Positions 1 through 10,767 of a DNA stretch of 64,000 bases are shown here, one piece after another. This DNA comes from Lumbricus terrestris. Its lineage: Eukaryota; Annelida; Clitellata; Crassiclitellata; Lumbricidae. The notes below the pieces were generated by a model, which was given only the letters and a program-made list of their open reading frames with translations, had not been told where the DNA came from and ran no database searches. The position numbers were made by a program, and so were the translations under genes. Numbering within the stretch: the stretch's first letter is position 1; each line of letters starts with the position of its first letter. The stretch spans positions 63,085,470 to 63,149,469 of the forward strand of contig OX457038.1 in the NCBI GenBank assembly GCA_949752735.1, read 5' to 3'.

Positions 1-116
1 GTGGCCTAACCCTCAAAAATTTTAAATATGTTTTTTTATGAAAATAATTTTTTTTTAATCTAAAAAAATTATTTTCATAAAAAAAACATATTTAAAATTT
101 TTGAGGGTTAGGCCAC
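1..116. repeat. Near-perfect palindrome at window edge
   Basis: The first 116 bases fold on themselves. The left arm starts GTGGCCTAACCCTC and the right arm ends GAGGGTTAGGCCAC. The arms are about 54 bases, joined by a short AT-rich loop and differing only by small length changes in T/A runs. It resembles a foldback or miniature inverted-repeat element. The window begins exactly at the arm, so the true left end cannot be seen. Confidence 0.7.
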
Positions 117-492
117 TCTGGCGCTCATTATAGTAGGCATACATTTGCATGGATATTGTGTTAGCCCTACCCTCAGCTGTACGTATACGATGGTGTTATG
201 CTCTTAGTATAACTAGTATTATGCTCTTATGAATTATGCAGTTATTGTAGGGCATGCCCTGTATTGTACATGCACAGACAGGTGTATACATGCACCATGT
301 CACACCCAAGCATCACACAGGAGTCCAGTGTGGGTCAAGCCATTATCATGTATAACGTTAACTCTCCTATGGAGTCGATTTTACATGTATGTCAGTCACT
401 CAGTCTGCAATGTGTCTATCGTATAGGCCACTGTTATTTTTACAGCTTTAGCCTGTCTGTATAAGGACAAGAAGACTGAGTTATCATCATAT

Positions 493-568
493 GGGGCAGC
501 ATTGGGGCTAGCGGGTATTGAACCCACGTCCTTATCATCTTTGTGCCAACACGCTACGCCACACAACC
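493..568 (-). mobile_element. tRNA-like sequence, probable SINE remnant
   Basis: On the minus strand this stretch has the two internal RNA polymerase III promoter blocks at tRNA-like spacing: an A-box-like TGGCGTAGCGTGTTGG (546-561) and a B-box-like GGTTCAATACC (514-524). I could not draw a clean cloverleaf, so I call it a tRNA-derived SINE head or decayed tRNA pseudogene rather than a functional tRNA. Confidence 0.4.
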
Positions 569-579
569 ATTCAACTCAG

Positions 580-888
580 CTCTTCTAACATTCAAACAGT
601 TGAATGACTCTTCTAACATTTAAACCGTTAAGTCACTCTTCTAACATTTAAACTGCTGAATCACTCTTCTAAGTTCTAACATTTAGTCCTAAACCGTTAA
701 ATGACTCTTCTAGCATTTAAATCGCTAAATAGGCCTAGACCTAACTCATCTAACATTCAAACCGTTAAATAACTCTTCTAACACTTTAAACCGTTAAATG
801 ACTCATCTAACATTCAAATCGTTAAATAACTCTTCTAACGTTCAAACCGTTAAATAATTCTTCTAACATTTAAACTGCTAAATCACGC
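580..888. repeat. Minisatellite, roughly 28-30-bp unit
   Basis: About ten diverged copies of a unit containing TCTTCTAACATTTAAACCG and then TTAAATGAC. Copies differ by substitutions and small insertions, so the array is old. It lies upstream of the gene 1 promoter. Confidence 0.75.
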
Positions 889-1123
889 TTCCTTCAGTTT
901 TCATGTTGATTTTAGTATGAACGGATTTCAATTGGACAGCCATGCTCACAGATCTTCTGAGTGGCCTTAGAAAGTCAACACACAGATGTTGAGTTACACG
1001 CATTCTCATAAGCAGGGCCATTGCATGCTTGGTTTGCGCGGATGCCACAGTGACGTAGCTGACACATGTCCGTCGTCTGCTTAAAGGGTCATTGACCTCG
1101 ACGCTGATAGGTCACCAAAACAG

Positions 1124-1282
1124 CCAATAAGATAAGAGCGTTTCCCGAGTCACGAGTGACCAGAGGGTAGGGTGCAGGCGGGTCAGCTGTAACGGGTTAC
1201 TTGATACGGAGAGGATTTCAAGATATTGTTGATGGTGAGGATTTCGCAGGTGTTTTCAATTATCAGACGAGTGTTATAAAAG
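1124..1282 (+). promoter_or_regulatory. Core promoter of gene 1: CCAAT and TATA box
   Basis: A TATAAAAG box lies at 1275-1282, with a CCAAT motif at 1124-1128. A TCATTC initiator-like site at 1297-1302 is about 24 bases after the TATA start. This predicts transcription starting near 1299-1305 and a 5' UTR of about 280 bases before the ATG at 1585. The position just upstream of a coding exon with a good splice donor supports the call. No transcript evidence is available. Confidence 0.55.
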
Positions 1283-1584
1283 AGAGGCGCTCATCATCAT
1301 TCGTTTAGAAACAGCTGAGGCATGTTGTAGGCAGCTAAATCGAATCCATCCGCATCACACAGTGAAGGTGGTTTTGCCAGCAGACTGTCATAGGCCTACG
1401 TCTACTTGTGCGTGGTAACTGCTATATTCGATAGCCTATAGTTCCAAACTTGCTGTTAGTAAAGTCATTCTTTCCTGGATCACCTGAAAGTTGGAGCTAA
1501 AAATTTCATTCTGTGTCCAGCCATTCCGATAAATGATCCTGGATCAGTGAAGTTCATCAGGTTGAAGGTGGCAACGCAGCAGCA

Positions 1585-1596
1585 ATGGAAAGGGCG
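1585..1596 (+). CDS. Gene 1, coding exon 1 (four codons)
   Basis: ATG at 1585 encodes Met-Glu-Arg-Ala and is followed directly by a strong donor, GTAAGT (1597-1602), in phase 0. The only long downstream frame is open up to an acceptor at 4941-4942, also in phase 0, so the two exons join cleanly. The exon was chosen because it lies about 280 bases after a TATA-predicted start. A cDNA would settle it. Confidence 0.6.
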
Positions 1597-1799
1597 GTAA
1601 GTATGCAGCCACAATCAAAATCACTACGTTGCTATAATGCATAATAATGCATAGACCTAAGTCTAAATTTAGGTCTATTTATTAAAGGTAATTTTACGAT
1701 AAGTTTAATTCCATCGCTGTTTTCAAATCATTTGGGTGAAACGAAAATTGTGCTCATATAGACCTAAACCTATATGAATTTCTAATCAACGGGAGTTTA

Positions 1800-1897
1800 T
1801 GCATGTAGGTATGTAAGTAAGTATGTATGTGTGTAGACCTATGTATGTAGGCCTATGTATGTATGTATGTATGCATGCATGCATGCATGCATGTATG

Positions 1898-1928
<31 letters not shown>

Positions 1929-2114
1929 GTATGTATGTATGTATGTATGCATGCATGCATGCATGTATGTATGTATGTATGCATGTATGTATGTATGTAT
2001 GTATGTATGAATGTATGTATGTATGTATGTATGTATGTATGTATGTATGTATGTATGTATGTATGTATGTATGTATGTATGTATGTATGTATGTATGTAT
2101 GTATGTATGTATGT
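1800..2114. repeat. (ATGT)n microsatellite with ATGC interruptions
   Basis: About 300 bases of tetranucleotide ATGT with blocks of ATGC, inside intron 1 of gene 1. Reading frames here (Met-Tyr-Val-Cys repeats and the antisense) are by-products of the repeat, not genes. Confidence 0.95.
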
Positions 2115-2513
2115 TTTAATGTCCATCTTCACTGGCACGATACGTCGATATGATAGGTAATCGTTTACGTAGAGCCTATATATAATCCGTTTATAAGCCA
2201 TTCAAGTCGCAGTTATCTGCTATAGCTTCTAGAGCGCCTTCGTCTTTTCTACTTCTAACTTTCACATTGCAACTTTGTTATGCGCTATATAAATACGATT
2301 CAGCTCAACTCTCATCGCTTCTAACCCTGTCTTATCTTATAAAGTTATACGAACTTCTATGGCGCCGCAGTTCATGCAAGCTGTCATTCTTCCAAGCTAG
2401 GTATAATCTGGGTAGACAATTATCTCGGTCAAACCAACGATACCCACTGCGCTGGGTAAATATAAACATGCCACAAGTGCCGCGCATGCAGAATCCCATG
2501 GCTTTGGTTTAGC

Positions 2514-2539
2514 GTGCTTTGGTTTAGCGTTACGCAGAG

Positions 2540-2596
<57 letters not shown>

Positions 2597-2619
2597 TCTG
2601 CGTAACGCTAAACCAAAGC

Positions 2620-2662
<43 letters not shown>
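2514..2662. repeat. (TA)n tract in an inverted repeat
   Basis: The segment GCTTTGGTTTAGCG followed by TTACGCAGAGTATA reappears inverted at about 2592-2620, on the other side of a (TA)n run, with a second (TA)n run after it. The arms are near 28 bases and should extrude as a cruciform. A partial direct copy of the arm start sits just upstream (about 2503-2516). Confidence 0.75.
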
Positions 2663-2665
<3 letters not shown>

Positions 2666-3080
2666 TGTGTAGGCTATAGGCTATTGTTTTGTGTACGTGC
2701 TCTCCTGCATAATTATGATTATGTCGTAAAAGAGTTAATTGGTCTTTGGTCTATAAACGAAGCTGAACACGAATCTTCCAAATAAATCTATTATCTTATA
2801 TTATCATACTTAACGATTGTTTCCTTATCACCATGTTGTCCTTTTAATTGGGAAATTCCTCCCCGGATGCGATGATTTCCACGCTCAGCCTAACAAGCGA
2901 CATGCTGCTGCAGCTGCTGCTGCGGCTTATGCAACTCTATCGGACTAAGACAACGCGTTTCGCTAGGGGGCGCATCCTGGTTGAAGGCTGCAAACGTCAC
3001 AGCATGGTGCTTGTTGAGATTAGAGGAGATGACAATCATAGTAACTTTATTTGGCTGATCAGTTTGTTGTTATGACAACA

Positions 3081-3153
3081 TTGGTAATCGGTAGAGAATT
3101 GGTCATCGTGCTAGACTATCCCTTCGAGAGTTCGTGGGTTCAAATCCCCACTA
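3081..3153 (+). mobile_element. tRNA-like head at the start of the B-box array
   Basis: An A-box-like TGGTAATCGGTAGAGAATTGG region (3082-3102) is followed about 35 bases later by a canonical B box GGTTCAAATCC (3137-3147), tRNA-like spacing. It is probably a SINE head or tRNA pseudogene and directly abuts the tandem array that repeats only its B-box end. Confidence 0.45.
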
Positions 3154-4540
3154 GGGCAGAAATGGGGCGGGTTCAAATCACCACTAGGGTAGAAATGGGG
3201 TGGGTTCAAATCTCCACTAGGGTAGATATGGGGGTGGGTTCAAATTCCCACTAGGGCAGAAATGGGGTTGGTTCAAATCTCCACTAGGGTAGAAATTGGG
3301 TGGGTTCAAATCCCCACTAGGGCAGAAATGGGGCGGGTTCAAATCACCACTAGGGTAGAAATGGGGTGGGTTCAAATCTCCACTAGGGTAGATATGGGGG
3401 TGGGTTCAAATTCCCACTAGGGCAGAAATGGGGTTGGTTCAAATCTCCACTAGGGTAGAAATTGGGTGGGTTCAAATCCCCACTAGAGCAGAAATGGGGT
3501 GGGCTCAAATCTCCACTACGGTAGAAATGGGGTGGGTTCAAAATCCCCACTAGGGTAGAAATGAAGTGGGTTCAAAATCCACACTATAGGGTAGAAATGG
3601 GGATGGGCTCAAATCTCCACTAAGGTAGAAATGGGGTGGGTTCAAATCTCCACTAGGGTAGAAATGGGGCGGGTTCAAATCACCACTAGGGTAGAAATGG
3701 GGTGGGTTCAAAATCCACACTAGGGTAGAAATGGGGATGGGCTCAAATCTCCACTAAGGTAGAAATGGGGTGGGTTCAAATCTCCACTACGGTAGAAATG
3801 GGGTGGGTTCAAAATCCCCACTAGGGTAGAAATGGAGTGGGTTCAAATCTCCACTAGGGTAGAAATGGTGGTGGGTTCAAATCCCCACTAGGGTAGAAAT
3901 GGTGGTGGGTTCAAATCCCCACTAGGGTAGAAATGGGGCGGGTTCAAATCACCACTAGGGTAGAAATGGGGTGGGTTCAAAATCCACACTAGGGTAGAAA
4001 TGGGGATGGGTTCAAAATCCCCACTAGGGTAGAAATGGGGTGGGTTCAAATCTCCACTAGGGTAGAAATGGGGGTGGGTTCAAATCCCAACTAGGGTAAA
4101 AATGGGGTGGGTTCAAATCCCCACTAGAGTATAAATGGGGTGGGTTCAAATCCCCACTGGAGTAGAAATGGGGTTGGTTCAAATCTCCACTAGGGTAGAA
4201 ATGGGGTGGGTTCAAATCCCCACTGGAGTAGAAATGGGGTGGGTTCAAATCTCCACTAGGGTAGAAATGGGGGTGGGTTCAAATCCCCACTAGAGTAGAA
4301 ATGGAGTGGGTTCAAATCCCCACTAGAGTAGAAATGGGGTGGGTTCAAATCCCCACTAGGATAGAAATGGGGTGGGTTCAAATCCCCACTAGAGTAGAAA
4401 TGGAGTGGGTTCAAATCCCCACTAGAGTAGAAATGGGGTGGGTTCAAATCTCCACTAGGGTAGAAATGGGGGTGGGTTCAAATTACCACTAGGGTAAAAA
4501 TGGGGGTGGGTTCAAATCCTCACTAGAGTAGAAATTTGGT
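3128..4540 (+). repeat. Roughly 33-bp minisatellite, each unit with a Pol III B box
   Basis: About 43 copies of a 31-34-base unit consisting of GGTTCAAATCYCCACTAGGG and then a short TAGAAATGGGG segment, in intron 1 of gene 1. Nearly every copy keeps GGTTCAAATC, the core of the tRNA B box that binds TFIIIC. The first unit is continuous with a tRNA-like head at 3081, so the array probably arose by tandem amplification of that sequence's 3' half. The long open frames in both strands are a result of unit length and are not genes. Confidence 0.85.
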
Positions 4541-4942
4541 TCTAGATTTCTGCTCGAAGAATCAAACTGCTGTTGACCATTGTGCATTCAGATATATTGA
4601 TAGTCTATAATAAATAGAAGGAGTGTACATTGACTGTACAATGTACATTGACTCTACATTGACTGTACATTGTTGGTGGGAAGATGAGACGGCGAGGCAG
4701 AGGATCAGCCATCCATCTTCAAATGTCGAGGCAAAGAAAACGAAGTCGTTCACATTTCGCATGTCTACCCATGACATGGGTCACGATGGGTGACTCCTCA
4801 GGACTAGTTTATATACGAGACTACTCTCTAGTTCTTCTTTAAGTCAACATTTGCGGCAGTTTATAAGGAAAAGCTTTGAAGCAACTTTGTTAATCGATTA
4901 GCTAAGATTAAACTAACATGCAGTGCATTTCTACGTTTTCAG

Positions 4943-7384
4943 CTATCACTCTACCGAGACAGTATTGCAATCAGAGCAAAGACCGAACGCACCCGGACGA
5001 AAGTCATCCAACAACTGAGGAGGCAACAACAACAGATGGAAGCCAGTGCACAGGGTCTTTCGAAGTCTTCTGGTAAAACGTCGTCAGTTCTGCGCAGAAC
5101 CATCCAACTGAGGAACAGTGAAGACAAAGAGAATCAAGGAACATCGTTGAGTAGCAAGAGATTAAGGAAAGATTTAGCAAAGTATCGATCAGACGAGAAC
5201 CAATTGGAAGTTAATCGACTAAAGACAGAGATCTACGAATCATGCAACGCACCACCACACTGCTACTTCCCAACAGAGAAAGTTCGCCATTACGACTACG
5301 AACCAGAGAGACTTCAGACACGTCCATCAATTGCTTTTTGTTCCAGAAAACAATGCTGCAATGTGGATGAAAACGGAAGAGTTGGGAGAACGCTTAAGCG
5401 AAAAGCGACGGACTGTAACCAGAATGAGTTTGAAGCATCCGCCAGAGAAGAGGAAACCAGTTCCAGTGGATGCACAAAGTGGATGTGTCCTACGGTGACT
5501 GTAACAAAACACAATTGGACAGTTGTCACACCGCTAAGACGGACCTCCAGAAGATTCTTCTTGTCTCCTAAGCTGTCAGAAGAGAACGAAGATCAGAGCA
5601 GTGATACTTCCGTTTGGTCGGAAACTTCCACTGGCGCTACAGTCGTCACAGCCCCGATTCTTACAACTAAAGACGAATCTAAAAGCGTATCATCAGTAAA
5701 ACACAACAAAAACGAGAATTTTCGCGTGCCAATCGAACCATCCAATAAACATCCCTGCAGTCTTATTTCAAAGTCTTCCGCACTATCAACTCCGTTGGAA
5801 AACGATGATTCGGTAAGATCTACTTCCGGCGTCGGGACTTCATGCGAAGAAGGTTCAGCTGCTGGCGGTACTGGTTCTCTGAGTTCACTTGGCGGCACTG
5901 GTTCTCTGAGTTTACTTGGTGGCACTGGTTCCCTGAGTTCACTTGACGATGTGAGCAACATCAGTAGAGAACCGGGGCTGAACAGACGCGAAGAAATCTC
6001 AACGAGCTTCAACTTCAACGGTGCCTTCCACAGTACGTTCAACTATCCGCTTCACAGCACCATGAACTTCCAGGGCATCAACCACCTCGATATTTCTCCA
6101 GTACCTTCGTCATCCGCTGCCATATCGCCGCCCGCCCCAACTGTTACTTCTCTGAAGTCCAAGAACACTTGTGTAAGATTGGGACAGGTTCTGAGCATTG
6201 ACAGTGAGCCGAGAAGATTGGTTTGTCGCTGTGCATTCAGTCGCCAAACTCACGATATCGAAGACGGGCAAACACTTCACTTCAACAAACAAGAGCAAAT
6301 CTTTTCTACAAAACGTCAGCGAATGCAGCTTGCACCATCTTCTGAATTAGTCCGGCCGAACAACTACATAGCGACAAGAACAAAGTCAAACGGAAACGGA
6401 CCGATGAAACCCGCACAACCCGAGAAATGCGTGGACGATTTTAGCCTGAAGAAGAAGTATTCGCACCGCACATCTCTGCCACGTCAAACAGGTCAGGTAG
6501 AGCTGACAACATATCCATTCATCTCCGATCCTGCACGATGTCAGCAAATAGGTCTACTAGGACGGTGTCGGTTTCAGAAACAAAAAGCAACAATGCGTTC
6601 GAAGGAAGCAGCTGACACTGAAGCGAAACTTTCAACATCGTCCGAAACTGCTGTCGATTCCCCCAACAATTGTAAAGCTGACACACCAGTTCTTTTTGAA
6701 GCTGTGACTCTCATAATAGACCCACAGAATGATTCCTCTAAAGAACACGAGGTCACCGTCACGACTAAGAAGTGTTCGGTGAATAGGAAAACGACGGTGA
6801 AACGTCGTCGCATCAACAACTGTCTGCCAAGTCTCCTCACATTCGTACCATGTAAATCCCTCAAACGATTCGTGGGAGAAACGATGTCAAAGACAACAGG
6901 AAATCCAACAGAAGGTACAACAGTGACGTTGGACAATGTGACTGCTTGGCTGTGCACTGGAACCAAAGAAACTGCAACAGACACAACAGCAATTCCTACG
7001 TCAACTGGACAGAAAGAACCGAGTCTTGACCAAATCAAGACCTTAAGAAACGACGAATTTTCAATATCAGACATTTCAAACTGGCAAAACTCGGCAGTTG
7101 ATGGCATTGAGACGAAAGAACTCGCTCGATTTTCTGCTCTCGGCAACAGAAACGGGAAGCACGTTTCTGGGAGCAAACAACACGAAAGCAACATCATCAT
7201 CGGTTGGAAGAAGCAACAGAACGAAATGCGAAGACGACGACTCAGAAGAGCACAACACATTTTCAGGAAACAGCAAAGTGACCTGACAAAGAAAAAACGA
7301 AAAGTCAGTCAACTGAAAAAACAGTCAACACAGTCCGATGATGATGATGATACAGTCTGCATCAGAACGCTAGGGGTTTTGTAG
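4943..7384 (+). CDS. Gene 1, main exon: unidentified nuclear-type protein with KEN box
   Basis: The acceptor TTTTCAG (4936-4942) opens a frame running to TAG at 7382-7384. With exon 1 the protein is about 817 residues; if read only from the internal Met at 5036 it would be 782. It begins with a basic helix-prone segment (about residues 5-35, Arg- and Gln-rich), then a KEN box (residues 66-68), the APC/C degradation signal, in an EDKENQ context. A three-copy Gly-Gly-Thr-Gly-Ser-Leu repeat is encoded at about 5866-5946. A basic C-terminus carries KKKRKV (residues 787-792), identical in pattern to the SV40-type nuclear signal. The rest is Ser/Thr/Lys-rich and probably disordered, with no enzyme domain that I recognise. 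The KEN box plus nuclear signal suggests, but does not prove, a cell-cycle-regulated nuclear protein. The frame's length and clean splicing make it a real gene; its identity is open. Confidence 0.75.
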   Translation, partial: LSLYRDSIAIRAKTERTRTKVIQQLRRQQQQMEASAQGLSKSSGKTSSVLRRTIQLRNSEDKENQGTSLSSKRLRKDLAKYRSDENQLEVNRLKTEIYESCNAPPHCYFPTEKVRHYDYEPERLQTRPSIAFCSRKQCCNVDENGRVGRTLKRKATDCNQNEFEASAREEETSSSGCTKWMCPTVTVTKHNWTVVTPLRRTSRRFFLSPKLSEENEDQSSDTSVWSETSTGATVVTAPILTTKDESKSVSSVKHNKNENFRVPIEPSNKHPCSLISKSSALSTPLENDDSVRSTSGVGTSCEEGSAAGGTGSLSSLGGTGSLSLLGGTGSLSSLDDVSNISREPGLNRREEISTSFNFNGAFHSTFNYPLHSTMNFQGINHLDISPVPSSSAAISPPAPTVTSLKSKNTCVRLGQVLSIDSEPRRLVCRCAFSRQTHDIEDGQTLHFNKQEQIFSTKRQRMQLAPSSELVRPNNYIATRTKSNGNGPMKPAQPEKCVDDFSLKKKYSHRTSLPRQTGQVELTTYPFISDPARCQQIGLLGRCRFQKQKATMRSKEAADTEAKLSTSSETAVDSPNNCKADTPVLFEAVTLIIDPQNDSSKEHEVTVTTKKCSVNRKTTVKRRRINNCLPSLLTFVPCKSLKRFVGETMSKTTGNPTEGTTVTLDNVTAWLCTGTKETATDTTAIPTSTGQKEPSLDQIKTLRNDEFSISDISNWQNSAVDGIETKELARFSALGNRNGKHVSGSKQHESNIIIGWKKQQNEMRRRRLRRAQHIFRKQQSDLTKKKRKVSQLKKQSTQSDDDDDTVCIRTLGVL

Positions 7385-7654
7385 TGCAATCTTAAAATCA
7401 TTATTTTAAATTTCCTGCAGAGTACTGTAATACTCAACATTTCCTTTGACTGTCAATGGCTGACATGTAGTCTCTATGGCCTTGTGTAGACCTATCTTAA
7501 CTGGCTGTTTACAGATGATTGTGATCATGGACGGTGTAGTAGGCATTGTATGAATCTCACATTATCTAATAGAACCTAGCATTCATATCATGCAAACATT
7601 AGTGTACAGATCTGGATATATGCATGAAGAATGTAATTCTTTTGCAACTAGACT

Positions 7655-7660
7655 AATAAA
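7655..7660 (+). terminator. Polyadenylation signal of gene 1
   Basis: The canonical AATAAA lies 271 bases after the stop codon of gene 1, in an AT-rich stretch just before the 54-bp satellite array. It is the first such hexamer downstream and gives a 3' UTR of about 290-300 bases. Confidence 0.5.
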
Positions 7661-7748
7661 TTATTGATCTTACAGAAGTTATAAAGAACGACAATTAAGC
7701 CAAAAGATCTGAATAGAAGGGTGTTGTGAGTCACATTGTGTTTGTAGA

Positions 7749-9424
7749 TTCTGATTAGATAAAATGGCAAACGGATTGGTAGTTATGTTAACTGATGTTT
7801 TGTTTTATTGATTAGATAAAATGGCAAAAGGATTAGTTATGTCAACTGATGTTTGTTTTATTGATTAGATAAAATGGCAAAAGGATTAGTTAGGTCAACT
7901 GATGTTTTGTTTCATTGATTAGATAAAATGGCAAAAGGATTAGTTAGGTCAACTGATGTTTTGTTTCATTGATTAGATAAAATGGCAAAAGGTTTAGTTA
8001 GGTCAACTGATGTTTTGTTTCATTGATTAGATAAAATGGCAAAAGGATTAGTTAGGTCAACTGATGTTTTGTTTCATTGATTAGATAAAATGGCAAAAGG
8101 TTTAGTTAGGTCAACTGATGTTTTGTTTCATTGATTAGATAAAATGGCAAAAGGATTAGTTAGGTCAACTGATGTTTTGTTTCATTGATTAGATAAAATG
8201 GCAAAAGGTTTAGTTAGGTCAACTGATGTTTTGTTTCATTGATTAGATAAAATGGCAAAAGGATTAGTTAGGTCAACTGATGTTTTGTTTCATTGATTAG
8301 ATAAAATGGCAAAAGGTTTAGTTAGGTCAACTGATGTTTTGTTTCATTGATTAGATAAAATGGCAAAAGGTTTAGTTAGGTCAACTGATGTTTTGTTTCA
8401 TTGATTAGATAAAATGGCAAAAGGATTAGTTAGGTCAACTGATGTTTTGTTTCATTGATTAGATAAAATGGCAAAAGGTTTAGTTAGGTCAACTGATGTT
8501 TTGTTTCATTGATTAGATAAAATGGCAAAAGGATTAGTTAGGTCAACTGATGTTTTGTTTCATTGATTAGATAAAATGGCAAAAGGTTTAGTTAGGTCAA
8601 CTGATGTTTTGTTTCATTGATTAGATAAAATGGCAAAAGGATTAGTTAGGTCAACTGATGTTTTGTTTCATTGATTAGATAAAATGGCAAAAGGTTTAGT
8701 TAGGTCAACTGATGTTTTGTTTCATTGATTAGATAAAATGGCAAAAGGATTAGTTAGGTCAACTGATGTTTTGTTTCATTGATTAGATAAAATGGCAAAA
8801 GGTTTAGTTAGGTCAACTGATGTTTTGTTTCATTGATTAGATAAAATGGCAAAAGGATTAGTTAGGTCAACTGATGTTTTGTTTCATTGATTAGATAAAA
8901 TGGCAAAAGGATTAGTTAGGTCAATTGATGTTTTGTTTCATTGATTAGATAAAATGGCAAAAGGTTTAGTTAGGTCAACTGATGTTTTGTTTCATTGATT
9001 AGATAAAATGGCAAAAGGATTAGTTAGGTCAACTGATGTTTTGTTTCATTGATTAGATAAAATGGCAAAAGGTTTAGTTAGGTCAACTGATGTTTTGTTT
9101 CATTGATTAGATAAAATGGCAAAAGGATTAGTTAGGTCAACTGATGTTTTGTTTCATTGATTAGATAAAATGGCAAAAGGTTTAGTTAGGTCAACTGATG
9201 TTTTGTTTCATTGATTAGATAAAATGGCAAAAGGATTAGTTAGGTCAACTGATGTTTTGTTTCATTGATTAGATAAAATGGCAAAAGGTTTAGTTAGGTC
9301 AACTGATGTTTTGTTTCATTGATTAGATAAAATGGCAAAAGGATTAGTTAGGTCAACTGATGTTTTGTTTCATTGATTAGATAAAATGGCAAAAGGTTTA
9401 GTTAGGTCAACTGATGTTTTGTTT
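7749..9424. repeat. 54-bp satellite array with a 108-bp dimer pattern
   Basis: About 31 near-identical copies of a 54-base unit that includes ATTAGATAAAATGGCAAAAG and GTCAACTGATGTTTTG. One position alternates between GGATTAG and GGTTTAG in successive copies, forming a 108-bp higher-order unit. The alternation breaks twice, with two T-type copies near 8312/8366 and two A-type copies near 8854/8908. It lies between the 3' ends of the two convergent genes. Confidence 0.95.
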
Positions 9425-9649
9425 TATTTTGATCAAATGACAACAAAACGAAAGAATGTCACGAAACAAAAACAAAATGCAGAAGCGATGGATCATCGAG
9501 CGAATCATACAATGTTTTATCGTCATTTGTTTTATGTTGATGAGCAGAGACAACAATCAAATCTGAGATCACGACGTATGAAAGGAGACTCAAAGGAGAG
9601 AGATACTCGACACTCGACAGGAGGCTAAAGACAGACAGTGAGACACATA

Positions 9650-9890
9650 ATTATGCACAGAGACACACTGAATGTGAGAGAAACAAATGCGATAAACAGA
9701 TACATACAGAAAGACAGGATATAACAGAAACTAAAACATATTGGAAGAGTGAAAGAGAGATCAAGATACAAACACAGACAGACAGATAGAGAGAGATGGA
9801 AAGCAAGACAAAGACACAAACACACAGAGCGAGAGAAAGAGAGAGAGAAAGAGGGAGGGAGAGTGAGAGTGAGAGACAGCCAAACTGAGA
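9650..9890. repeat. GA/CA-rich simple sequence
   Basis: Purine-rich low-complexity DNA (GAGAGA and ACAGA motifs). Antisense frames here are Leu/Ser-rich repeats without gene features. The rest of the intergenic stretch between 9425 and 10767 shows AT-rich sequence and an (AATC)n run. Confidence 0.8.
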
Positions 9891-10291
9891 GAAAGTCAAC
9901 TATGTATTAAACAGAGACACAGACAGCAGACTATGCAGCAGAAACCAGTTTCTATGAATCTAGGCTTTAGCTCAAACAATGAACTCAAAACAATATAAAA
10001 TTGCTTATTGTGTCTCTAAAAAGCCTTAGCACAAAACAATCGAACCAGAGGCGCACTCTCATTAATCTCAGCTCACCAAGAATGGTCTATTTATAGCACT
10101 CTTTAAAAGTCTCCAGGCAATCGATCAATCTTACGAAACAATCGACCAATCATATTTACACAATTGATCAATCAACAAACTGATTGCTCCATCAATAAAT
10201 TTAACAATCAATCAAAACTGCTCAATTTGCTAATTGTTTTAAGAAGTTACCCATCAATGAGAAAATCAAACAAATCAAATCACCTCCTGAC

Positions 10292-10342
<51 letters not shown>

Positions 10343-10372
10343 CATCAAAATCAATCCATCAATCAAAATCAA
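10292..10372. repeat. (AATC)n microsatellite
   Basis: About 80 bases of tetranucleotide CAAT repeats, with further scattered ATCAATCA motifs around them. Confidence 0.85.
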
Positions 10373-10767
10373 TCAATTACTGAAATTCCTAATGAATCAA
10401 TTGATTGATTGGTCAATTATGTAAAACACCAATTAATGAGCTTACCAATCGCAATTGACCAATAAAGCTACCAAACAATGAAGAGAGACCAGTCAATCAA
10501 AAACTCAATCAAATTGTGCAGGACAACAGAAATCACAAAATGAAAAACGTCCAGCGCTACGGACAGCAGACAATTTCCATTTAACGGAGGTTGACAACAA
10601 AATTCGACGAAAGCCAAATTGTTTGCGATCACATCATAAATCGAATAACAAACAAAATTATCACGTGTTAACGACAATTATTACTATTACTAGCTCCCAT
10701 GTGCAGATCATTTGGACAATAGTTCAGCAAAATGTCGCTTCTAAGCAACGTGCGACTTACATATGGA

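Noticed and set aside
493..568. Functional tRNA gene
   Set aside because: The A and B boxes are present but no clean acceptor or anticodon stem could be formed, so it is treated as a SINE or pseudogene.
1823..2201. Met-Tyr-Val-Cys and Tyr-Ile-His-Thr repeat frames
   Set aside because: Products of the (ATGT)n microsatellite.
5593..7312. Several 60-228-codon antisense frames opposite gene 1
   Set aside because: Shadow frames of the long sense coding exon; no start context, splice sites or recognisable domains.
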